In this document: positions 21,605-33,400 of the stretch, one piece after another
Layout of the letters: each line of letters starts with the position of its first letter
Numbering within the stretch: position 1 is the first letter of the stretch
Assembly (NCBI GenBank): GCA_963854835.1
Contig: OY978525.1
Coordinates: 110,807,417-110,871,416, forward strand
DNA from: Megamerina dolium
Lineage: Eukaryota > Arthropoda > Insecta > Diptera > Megamerinidae
Length of the DNA: 64,000 nucleotides
Direction of reading: 5' to 3'
Position numbers and translations under genes: made by a program
The notes under the pieces: generated by a model
Told to the model about the DNA's origin: nothing
Database searches by the model: none
What the model saw: the letters and a program-made list of their open reading frames with translations, nothing else

Positions 21605-23030
21605 GCAGTCAAAAACTCTCTTGCTATGCTTAAGGTGGATGAACCTATTATTTGCCTTAGCAACAGACCCTCCCACAAGGAGGTGTATTATCGCCTCTTC
21701 TGTGGAACTTAACCATTAATGAAGTTCTCATATCATTACAGGCCACGGGCTACAAAGCGGTAGCTTATGCAGATCACGTGGCACTTGTGGCATCCGGAAA
21801 ATATTTAAATACACTCACCAAAGTGATGAACCATGCATTATCAATTCTGTCCAAATGGGCTTCAAACTCTGGTCTGGCCATCAACCCTGTCAAAACTGAG
21901 CTAGTTCTCTTTACTAGAAAGCATAAAATACCTATTTTTACTTTACCTAGAATTGAGAGAACTAGCCTAAAGCTAACTGAACAGGCGAAGTACTTGGGTA
22001 TAACTTTAGATAGAAAACTAAATTGGAAATCAAATACGAAGGAAAGGGTGCTTAAAGCAACAGCAGCACTTTATTCCTGTGAGAAAGTCATAAGTAAAAG
22101 ATTAGGGATTCTTTCTTACGGAGTGATAGTCTGGTGGGAATCCTTAAATAAGGAGGTACACAGATGCCTAATAGACAACCTTTTAACAAACCAGCGCTCT
22201 AAGTGCTTTTGACCCACCCCGTCAAAAGCACTCTATTCGCTATTGCATCTACTCCTTGTGGATGTATTTGGCAAGCAGAGAACGCTTATATTAGCAATTA
22301 CGTTAAATGTGACTTCGCGCTGGGATCAACTAGGATACGGGCATTCAAAGATCCTGGGAGAGTACACTACAATTCCGAATGTCATCGACTATACCATTTC
22401 CATACCATGCTTTGACAATAGATTCTCTCAACCCATATGCCCTCAACGGAAGAATGGAAGAGGGGTATTGTCAACGATACTGCAGTTCAATCGGTACAAT
22501 TGTACGCAGACGGCTTCAAATTAGAGGGAGGGGTAGGAGGTGGCGTCTTTTCTGATTTCTTTTCAACCCGAGATTATGGATATAAAGGAAGCGGCAATGT
22601 GGCTTGGCTGTACTACAATATCTTTCAAAGATATATTTATATCTACACCGAAAGTCAAGCCGCCATTAAATCTCTCGCAGAAACGTTTGCTAAATCGGTA
22701 CTTGCCCTTAAATGCCGCTCAGCTCTTAACGACCTAGCGGAGCACTACAATGTACACATTGTATGGGTACCATGGTCATAGGGATATACCCGGGAACTGT
22801 GAGGCAGATGAATTGGCGAGATCGGGCACTAGGTTGCCAGAGATCTATCCATCTCATCAAGCAGGAATTCCGCTTGCAACATGCAAGCTTTTTGTCACAC
22901 AACATTTCCTCACTACAGCCAACAGAAGATGGCGGGAGGAGAACTCTCGGATGAAGCTACTAGGAGAATCTGGCAAAATCTTGACAATAGAAGAACTCAT
23001 TCACTGCAAATTTAAGAGATTAAATTAAAA
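21605..23030 (+). mobile_element. I-type LINE relic (RT plus RNase H)
   Basis: RT motifs QGGVLSPLLWNLTINEVL then AVAYADHVALVASGK. The YADD catalytic box is changed to YADH. Then comes LTEQAKYLGITLDRKLNW. An RNase H domain follows: LYADGFKLEGGVGGGVF, YTESQAAIKSL, then after a frameshift HRDIPGNCEADELARSG. An RT followed by RNase H is the I/R1-group LINE layout. Several frameshifts; no 5' half present. Confidence 0.85.
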
Positions 23031-23039
23031 TGCATACGA

Positions 23040-23794
23040 ACATCATCATTGCAGCTCATTTTGTTCTACCCCAATACACATTTTACTGGTTCGAACTCAT
23101 TTTATATAGTTTGGTCACTGGAGCATATCTTTCATTTATGTAGAAAGTATGAAATTCCGGTTGCATAACAATATCACATATTTAATCATAATTCGGCTCT
23201 AGAAAATTGTTAGTGCCAGAAGTGGTTTATCTAATTTCGTACTGAATATTTTTATATTAACGATATTCATCGCATAAGGTTGATGGCAATAAAATAATGG
23301 CATTGATCAAAGCAAATTCACGAGGTTGCCATGTGAGAAGTTATTTTGTCGCATCCGTGCAGTTTTATATCGGCATATATCGTGAAATTAAATGGTATAT
23401 CTTTCACCTAAATATAATAGATATTTAGTAGAGACACAGTTCTATAAATGAAAGTTTGAATTACATTATTCCATTTGCTTTTGTTTGCTTTATATTTAAT
23501 GAGTACAACTGTCACGTCCGTTACCCAGAAAATTTATATTAGTGAAATAAACGTAATCCCTCTCATCTACCATCTGTCAGTTGAAGTTATGTCTATAGAA
23601 ATTTATCAATCAATTAAACAAAAAACAAACTGATTTAATTTTTTTTTTTTTTTTTTTCATTAGAGAACTACTAAACGTATCTACAATTGTAGTTTTCATT
23701 AACATACATGCAATTAATTTTTACTCTATCATATCGTACATATGAGTATAAATATTTGTAATAAATGCAATATGTTTCTCATTTGTCCTCACAG
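23040..23794. other. Region just upstream of the first cyclase exon
   Basis: AT-rich, with a poly-T run at 23640-23660. It ends in a pyrimidine-rich tract and acceptor-like ag (23793-23794), so part of it may be intron. No promoter motif could be identified with confidence. Confidence 0.4.
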
Positions 23795-23814
23795 TTATTA
23801 TCACAAATATATGT

Positions 23815-24498
23815 ATGCTGGCTTACGGCAGTCCCAATATGCTAAATGGACGATGCCATACCGATATCAATGCCGCACAGACAACCCCTCTCAGCATGGA
23901 TAGACAACAACTATCGTTGAAACTATCAAAACATATGTCATTTATAGAGACGCCGATGACGACTACAACAACGTCAACACTGTTAGCAACACCAACAGCC
24001 ACACAGCCAATACACAAGCAAAATTTTAATGAATCGCCACCAATAATGCCGATAATGATGACAACGATGCCAACAACAACATCGATAGGGCATGCTGAAA
24101 CCGATACTAGAATTGCAACAAACATAAATATCAACATTAGTAATTGCAAATCAATCGACAATGAGGAGACACGTACATCACGAATGCCACATCACCATCA
24201 TCATCATCATCATCAACATCATAATCAGCAGGAGCAGGAGCAGCAGGAGCAACGGCAGCAGAAACAAAAGCACGAGCCGCAACAGCATCATCATCAACAT
24301 CATCACCATTATAGCAAAAATCAGCATTTACATCCTCAACAAGAGCACTTACCAACAAATAGTAACAATCAATCGGATAAAATGTCCATACGTTCGATTA
24401 GTTCTGAGGATATTTCAACAGCTGTTGAGGGTAAATGTTGTAGTGCCGCGGCTCGTAATCCAGCAATTAAAACTGGACGTCGCATACAATTGATGCAG
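23815..24498 (+). CDS. Guanylyl cyclase exon 1 (N-terminal tail)
   Basis: Residues 1-228, phase 0 donor (ATGCAG then gtaaat). Thr-rich first half, then eight His in a row from residue 126 followed by mixed Gln/Glu/His to about 180. It ends TGRRIQLMQ, a basic amphipathic lead-in to the membrane segment in exon 2. The frame is open leftward to an acceptor-like site at 23793-23794, so translation could begin in an upstream exon rather than at 23815. Linkage to exon 2 rests on phase and on the basic-then-hydrophobic junction. Confidence 0.75.
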
Positions 24499-27400
24499 GT
24501 AAATATGAATCGTTGCACGATAGATAGTAAAAGGTCTCTCAAAGTTCATGCAAGAAGTAATTTTGATGTAATTTGATGCAATATTTTATTTTAATCCAAA
24601 GTAAAAACTCTGAAGGTCTAGGTGCCGTAGCTCAGTAGTTAGTGCGTCCAATCCACTGGCTGCAGCATAAATATCATATATCGAAAAGATTTTTCCATCG
24701 GCAAGCAATTGGTAATTCTACCGGCAGTAACAATTTGCCATGGGAAAAGCTTCTAAAAGAACTCTGTAAAAAAAGCTCAAGAAAAATGACGTCACAAATG
24801 TTCTGCCGTTCATAACCGGCTAAAATAAGTAGGGCCCTTCTAATGTTGTCCAAAATTTAACACGCACAACAGTACTGGATGAGAAGCTCGGCCAAAGAGC
24901 CCTATCGGGGCTTATAAATGCCACATATTTATTTTTTTTACAAACTCTCCAGTTCATAATAGAACACAATATCTGTCAAATGTCGGCCGCTACTCTTCTT
25001 GCATATGATCATTCTTTTGATGATAATTTTCATCACATTTTCGTATAATTACGGCAGTATCTGGCCAATAACATCTGCATGGAGCTGGAGCATTGGCACA
25101 AATTTTATCTTAAACGTAGCCCCAGAGAAAAAAGTCGAATAGAGTTAAGTCGCCAGATCTCGGCGCCCACTTAAAGCCTATATTTCGAGAAATCACACTT
25201 TCAGGAAATTGTTCACTCAATGGAATCATTGTTTTACCAGCTATACAGCATGTGGCTCCGTCCTGCTCAAAATAAACATCGCCTACGTCCATAGTATCAA
25301 TATCAGGCCAAAGAAAGTCTATCAACATCGTTCGGTATAACGATCCATTCACTAAAATGGTCGCACCAAGATCATCCGAAAACCACAAAGAATTGTCACT
25401 CGTTGTGGATGGAGCGGTTGTTCAATCATGTCTTTGCGTTTTCGGAGCCCAGATGCGATAGTCTTGCATATTGACGTACCCAGACAGATGAAAATGAGCC
25501 TCATCACTCAAAATAATCTTTCTTGAGAAATCATGATCTTCTTCATGCATTTCCAGCACCCAATCAGCGTATGTACGACGTTTTCCATGGCCTAAGGGCT
25601 TCAATTATTGTATCAACTACACCTTATAAATATGTACGATATGGTATTTATGCAAAATACGATGCAGAGTGGCCAAGTTGTGGACAAGCACAATTCCTTT
25701 GATCATCTCCTGGGTTTTTAGCCATACACTCAGCTACAGCTGTGATATTTTCAGTTGACCTAGCACGAGTTGGAACCTTTACATCACTAACTTCTCCGAA
25801 ACTCTTGAATTTATCGATTACTATTTCCGATATTTCGATATATCGAATTTATCGATTAATATTTTCGATATTTTCATGCTTTTTGTGGAGAATTTTAACT
25901 ATTTCAGTGCATTGTGCGAGTGTGTATCGATCCATATTTGAAATTCTCTAGTTTTTCTTTGTCAAATGTTAACGAATGACAGTTGTATGTTGGCATCTGA
26001 AAAAAATCATGGGAAATTTAAATTGACACCTCTTATTGAAATGCCCCGTATATGTTTGGAATACCGCTGTGGGCAATAAATACCAAAAAATTGATCACAT
26101 CCTAAAAAATTCTTTATTTATTTTTTCAAATCTTTCAAATCTAAATGAAAATGTGTCTCTGAAGATGCTGCAGTTCAAAATGCTTTTTAAATAGATTTTT
26201 TAAATATTGCTTAACACTGAAAACGTGCTCCTTTTTTTATAACTGAACTGAACGATCAGCTGTTATGATGTGTTTTTTTTTTCGCTGCCTTGAAATTGAA
26301 ATTTTGCGTCAATTTTTGGGACATCCTTTATATATAGATGCGTTTGTAGACAATCTCACACATAAATTGCTGTTCAAAATTATCCTTTAATTTGCATTGG
26401 ACATCAACATTTCTCGTATGGATATATTTTCAAGATTTGTCAAGAAAATTATTGATATTTCCCTATAATCAACTATTACATAACTGAAATTTATGAAAGG
26501 TTAAAGTCGATTTATCTTATAACACGAAATTTTGATACCAATTGTAGTGCCTGAAAAATAAGTGCGACATCATATTCGTATTATCGTTGGCAACTCTAAA
26601 AATCAGCTGTTTTGGTTGGAATGGGCAACAACACTAGAACAGTGAACTCTTCATTTGTAGTTGTTTCTCTCTCAGGCAACGCAACTAAGTTGAGTTCATA
26701 TTCATAATACCGATAATAATATGGTAATGTAGTAATACAGTTATCACTATTGTGCTATTCTATTTGACACTACGTCATATTTAATAATTATTAGTTATTA
26801 GGTCGCTGTCCATCAAGATTATTTTGAAGAATACAAGTACAAGGACATTTGTCTATGAAATTTTTTTTTTATTACCAATTTGCTTGCAATGAATAATACA
26901 TACATATAAGTACATATAAAAACTATATAAATCTATATAAACTATATTATCTAAAAATAAGTTAGACAGATAAATTTTATTACGAAAGTTTTATGAATTA
27001 CATGCCCACATATGTACGTACGAGTAGAATTACATTAAAATAACATTTGAAGCAATTTTAATATGATGCGAGTGTGATTTGGAGCAATGTACGATTACTG
27101 TGAAAGACGTAATAGATATATTTCAAAAGTTACTAATTTTGTGCAAAATTAGAAAAGTGATTTAAGTAAATTATGAACAAATTACATCTGATTGTAGCCT
27201 TGTAGTTAGTTTGTAGCCAGTAATTTGAAAATCTGGCTAAAATTGCAAATTCATGCACGTTGAACCACCATTAAAGACAATTAATGGGGGCTAAACTGAT
27301 AAACTGATGTATGCGGGCGAAGGTGGCATACAGCCGAAACTACTGCTTGTCGACCCGCAAACCTCAGCAGAAGTCCTTCTCCCCCACATCTCTGCCGTAT

Positions 27401-30400
27401 GGGAAAATGAAAGAATGCCACCGACGTGGATAAAAGGCATCATAGTGAAGTTGCCTAAGAAATTCAATGTGTCGAACGTTCCCTAAGAGACGAACAAGTT
27501 GGATTTCGCCCACACCGTCGCTATGTTGACCAAGTCAACACTCTTCGCATCCGCTACCCATACATGCTGTTCGTCAATTTTAAGAAGGCTTTCGACACAA
27601 TCAAAAGAGACGCAATCTGGGTGGCATTAAGTAGAAAAGGAAACCCTGCCAAGTTAATCCGCCTCATCAGAGCCCTATACGAAAATTCTGAACTGGCTGT
27701 GCTTCATAACGGTGACATTAGCAATTCATTCTCCACCAATGCGGGCGTAAGGCAAGGTTGCCCCCGGTCGCCCCTTCTCTTCGCCATCGTTCCGGACGAT
27801 GTCATGTGCCAACTTACTTTGCACAGGAGAGGCATCGTATGGAGTTTTAGCAGGCATCTGGAGGATTTGGACCTCGCCGATGACATCTGCCTCCTTTCAA
27901 ACAAACTCATCGACATGCAAGCGAAAGCGGACAGCTTAGTCGCGCTAGCACATACTGTCGGATTGGAGATCAACATCGCAAAGACCAACACCATGAGAGT
28001 TAACCACAAAAACGCACGCCATATAATGATCGACAGATGCCCGGTGGAATTTTTTGAAGGCTTCTGTTAGTGAAGGAGCTAATGAAGATGCCAACTGCAG
28101 GTTAAACAAAGCAAGGGCGGCGTTCGGGCGACTGCATACAGGGTGGGCGAGCTTGCGAATATCCAGGCGCACAAAACTGCGAATATTCAGCGCATGTGTG
28201 AAGTCAGTATTGTTTCACGGAAGTCAAACATGGCTTATCTCAAATACCATCACACAAAAGCTACAAACTTTCGTCAACAATATTTTACAAATGTATCATT
28301 TGTAGAATATTGTGGCCGAACACCATCAGCAATGATGCGCTGTGGAAACTAACGAACGACGAACCCGCCCTGTTGCAAATCAAAAGCAGAAAGTGGCGAT
28401 GTGGAACCCGCAAGGGAGCAGAGATCGAGGTCGGCCAAAAAATACTTGGAGTAGAGCGATATTGCGCGAACTAGCCGATGTTAACACAACATGGGACGGC
28501 GAAAAAATAACAGCACAGAACCTTGTACAATGGAAGAGTCTTGTTGAGGTCCTATGCTCCCAAGAGAAGTGAACAAGGAAAAAAAAAAGATGATAATAAT
28601 ATATTTTATTTCTTCAAAGACTTGAAAATATCTTGAACTTGTGTGTAGCAGCAGTAAAACCTAACCTAATCTACCCAAATTTTTAAACCTTTAGTAGTAT
28701 CGCTGGAATAATTTTTAACCTTTGGTCATATTTGTCGCAAATGCCAAATATGGATCCCCACATTCATTTCGATTGTTTTACTGGGTGGTTCCGTTATCTA
28801 TAATTTTTGGATTTCATTGTACTATAAACCCGTAGGCAAATATATTTTTTTGCAAAACATTGCTGCTATAAATAGAATTAATCAGACGCTAATGCTAAGT
28901 ATACGTATTGTATGAATACACTATATAAAGTCAAGAATGGAATTGTGTAACAAAAAGACATTTTCGTATTAAATTAGAATAATAATTCTCATTATTTCAT
29001 GTTGTGTTTAATTTTATTTAATTTTTCTCTCTTTTTTTTTTTTCGTTGTTCAAGTTATGTTGGCATTTCATACATCAGTCCGCTAGTAACATCATCATCA
29101 TCATTAAGTATTGTGACAATCCTATTGATTTGACATGATGTATACGAGTACATTTGTATATCATATGTATGAATTTATATAATTTTAACGCCTTTTCATT
29201 AACAAACAAACCCTGCAATCAAATTACAACTGGCTTGAGTAAATTATATCGTATAATATTTCGAGAAGGACATACTTATTATGCATATTGATGGGTGTGT
29301 GAGCGAATGCATGGGAGTACATCGGTAGTGTAAATAATATTGTAGATATCTTCATCTATTTTTAGTACACGAAAGAAAGAAATAATGTAATAATACCTAT
29401 GACACCCCTTTAAATGGCTGATTCAATGTTCTATCTGTCACCTTTATTGCTCTATTCATTTGTGTATGATATTTGAATACAATCATTTGAGTAATGGCAT
29501 GACACATTGCATTGAGCAGTAACAGCAATATATTTTCATAAAAAGTTGTTGTCTTTTTATATTGACATCATTATATGAATGCACTTGCTACATAACATTT
29601 CACGAGAGAGATTTTGCATCATCATCGTCTGTCGTCGTCGTCACATTATCGTCACCATTATCCTCATCAGTCATCATCAGTAAAATTCCTTTGGTGTTAG
29701 TTGCAATAGTCACGTGCTGTGTATGCAAACATTATTCAATTAGTCTTACAAAAGTGTTAACATATTTTCTTCATTCACTTCTTTCGTTTAATTCTTTAAG
29801 TATTAAAAGTGTATTTATTTTCTTTATCATCTTACCATTCTTATTGTATTTTATAATACATATTAAGCAATTAACAATTGTGGGCAAATATTAGCCGCCA
29901 AACACTAACACCATTATCAGCACCACCACTACTGCATACATCAGTATTTATTAAGAGTGTTTTTTACTGAAGTTATTTATGAGAGTTTGGATTTTTCCAT
30001 TTTATAAAATATACATATACATGGTGAGTCGATAGAAACACAACTTATTTTTCAATAGAATAGATATTAAAAGATTAAAAATATTAAAAACAATGATCTT
30101 ACAGTCGGCTGGGGCCGACCAAATTATACCCTAAACATGTAGATATTGTTACGTTTTTATTTTGTGAACGTTTCATTCTATTTGAATTAGCCTTGATCGA
30201 TCACTGAATTCTGTCAATAATAATTGCAACACTTATTTTGTACGACTATATACAGGAACAATTTATTTAATCATCTCAATTTACAATCAACTATTTACAA
30301 TAACTCTTTAATGTACTTGCAACGTTTGCCTCTGATACTGTATCAATGTTTGCGTGATTACTTTCGGGCTTCAATTTTTTTTTCTTGTCAACAACTGGCC

Positions 30401-33400
30401 CTATTTATACTCGGTAGCAACACTCCAATAATCTTCCTTTATCGTAGTCGAGATTCTTCTCTTTCTTTCTCGTTGGCATATTCTGGTTATTGCCTATTTC
30501 ATTTTGTTGACATTCGTTTCGATGCTGCCAATATTGGTAGTGATGAGTAACCAACCATCGATACTCGTTACAATATATATATATACAATATAAAGTTGGT
30601 TCGCTTATCCATCTTTTTCTTTTATTTCCACTAATTTGTATGGGAGCCACATTAAGAAGTAGGCGTGGGTTACTGATTACATTTCAGTTTCTTTCCAACT
30701 ACAATATTAATTCAAGTGTCAATTACTGTGACTCTAGGCAGAAGAGTGCCGAAGTTATAGTGTTTTAAATTTTTGAGAAATTCGGTCATTTTGTATGGGA
30801 GCAACTATAAACAGTAGGCATAGCTCGCCCATTTCTTGTAAATCTAGTTGTCCTTAGAATACTAATTCCCAACTTAAATATGATGGCTCTACGCTGAATA
30901 GTTTGTAAGTTGTGGTACTTAAAAACATTTGCTTTCTTGGACTTTGTATGGGAGCCATATAAATCCTGGCTTACGGATTTTATGCCAGCTTATTTCCGAT
31001 TACGATATTAATCTAAATATCAATTATGGGTGTTCTAGATAGAAGATTGCTGAACTTGCAACGGTTCAAATTTAAAAGAAGTTCAGGCAGTATGTTAAGT
31101 TAGGTTAGGTTATAGTGGCAGACCTCCGCGAAGAGGTCATACATTGACCCTATATGGATCCTTAGTGATAACAAAACGTCCAGACCTATTTACGAGCTGT
31201 AAAGATCGTAAAATATTTCGATTTTTATTGCGAATTTTAAGAGTGTTCTTTTGCTTAAGGTCGCTGCTTCAGCTATATCGCGGAACTCCGGGTCTCCAAA
31301 GCAATTGAAGCGACTTCTACAGAGTACAGGACAGCTGCAAAGCAGATGCTCCAGAGTCTCCTTTACACCTGGCTCTTTGCATATCCTGCATCCGTCGTTC
31401 TCTATGAGACCCATCTTGTGAACGTAGGGATGCCGTGAGGCAGTGTCCCGTGGTTATGCCAACCATAGTTCTGCACTCTACTCTGTTAAGAGACAGAATC
31501 AGCTCGGAGCAGTTGTCGTTATGTAACCCAAGCATTATTTTGGCGGTCCTCCACCTCCCTGCTGCTTTCCTTATCATACTTGAGTTTAGATTGTTGTGAA
31601 TCGTGGCATTGGTATGTTACGCATTTGTTTATCGGGGAGATGAACACCTTCTTTGACAATTCGATCGGCAGTCTCGTTTTCCTGTATACCCTTGTGTCCC
31701 GGTATCCAATATATCCGTAGCCCTCTACCTTCGTATAAACGTTCTAGTGTTTCTTGACACGTCAGTACATTCTTGGATATGGTACAGTGCTCGATTATTG
31801 CTTTAATCGCCGCTTGAGTATCTACGTAGAAATGAATTTTTGATCCGGCAGCTGTTCTAGTCAGCTCCGCTGCTTGTACGACTGGGTTATGTCCAATTCT
31901 GAACAGTAAACACCAGCCCCAACCCCATCCATTATTTTCGAGCCATCTGCGAAGAAATTAAAGGTATTGCGTCTTGATTTCAGGTCTTTACGCCATCCCA
32001 CCTCTTCTATATAGTATTGTATATTCCAGCTGGACTTTAACTGCGAAATTATGTAGTCTGATTCCCATGGTATAGGTCGACAAATATAGCAGTGTCCATA
32101 TGATCTTCTTACCAAAGTAGTATAACATAATTCTTCGTGCAAAATATTTTAGCCCCAGATGGTATATTAAGTGAGTTATAGCAAGCTAAAGATTTTGCAA
32201 ATTCCGAGGTTAGTCACTTTGAATGCTCGGTGTGAGCGTAATTATTGACCGCTCATGTCCATCATCAATCCGCTCCGTAGCCTTGGATTATAGGTTACTC
32301 ATGGCAAATTTCGTCAAAATAGCTCAATATTTGCTCAAGTTATTGTGCGAAACAGACAGATGTATGGACGGCCATCGTTAAATCGAAAATGTATGCGTCC
32401 CCAATGAGGAATATATATTTTGGGTCTGTGAATTAGTAACCGGCCTTTTACGTTACATGACGCCACGCGTAAGTGCGTTGTTATACATCATTCTCCGAAA
32501 TGTCATTTTAAATGTCTATTCACTTGCTGTCAAAATCACTTAAAAATTTTCAATTTGATTGTGCACATCATATTTTTTTCCAGTCGGTAATTTTTCACCA
32601 TTACAACGAAGGGCCACATATCGCTATTGCAGTCAAAAATTGTCTTACTAGTAGCGGATGGGAAATTTTACCACTTGAATGGGTCCATGCAGAATACCCT
32701 TAAGCGTATTCCAGCGTATTACAGCTTCACTTCGGTCGCTGGAATAAAAAAATGGACTGATTCGTTTTTGGCCGCCACGCCGGCGAAGTTCTTTTGGGAT
32801 GGAATCCATAAATTGCCGGAATGACGGGGAAATGTCGTATTTTCTGATGGACAATACTTTAAAAACTAATTGATTTTTGAGCACTAAAATGAGCCGGTTA
32901 CTAATTCATACACCCAATATATTTCTATATTTCCAGAGATTCCTTTAAAAGGTTACAAAGATCTGATCAAAATTAATATATCTTGCGTATCCACATTGCA
33001 GGGTATAAAAAGACACAATATTTTTGTGAAAAAAACTGAAAATTTTATTTTCAAAGCTCAAAAAACAAACTCAATTTTAGCTCAAAGGTTAGCAATGTAC
33101 GCCACGACTCTTCTTCCATAAGCCATTTTTTAATGAGATTTTTCATCACATTTTCTCATAACTTCGGCTATATCTCATGAATAACATCTGATCTAATATT
33201 GTCTTTGAGTGCTTCCATATTAGTTGAAGCATTGGAGTAGACTTTATCTTTAAAGTAGCCCCAAAGAAAATAGTCTAATAGTGTTAAGTTCCTCTCGATC
33301 TCGGCGGCCACTCAAAGTCTCCATTTCGAGAAATTATAGCATCAATTGCAGTCCTCTTGACATCTCTTGTTGAAATACCCTGTATATGAAGAAAATAGTA

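Larger units (their letters stand above)
30095..33012. repeat. Dispersed modular repeat, copy 2, carrying three nested insertions
   Basis: Begins near gtcggctggggccgacca and ends cagggtataaaaag. Modules starting tttgtatgggag at about 30635, 30790 and 30943 repeat the 155-bp spacing of copy 1. It is interrupted by a solo LTR (30147-30572), an I-type LINE (about 31096-32115) and a mini-mariner (about 32418-32918). The blocks on either side of the LINE and the mariner align with continuous sequence in copy 1. Confidence 0.82.

Noticed and set aside
22203..22524. Separate small genes in the 22-kb region
   Set aside because: They lie between RT and RNase H blocks of one LINE relic and are frame-shifted parts of it.
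23823..24358. Minus-strand Val/Asp-rich frames opposite cyclase exon 1
   Set aside because: They are mirror products of the (CAT)/(CAA)-rich coding strand; no motif, and the + strand frame has a proper donor site.
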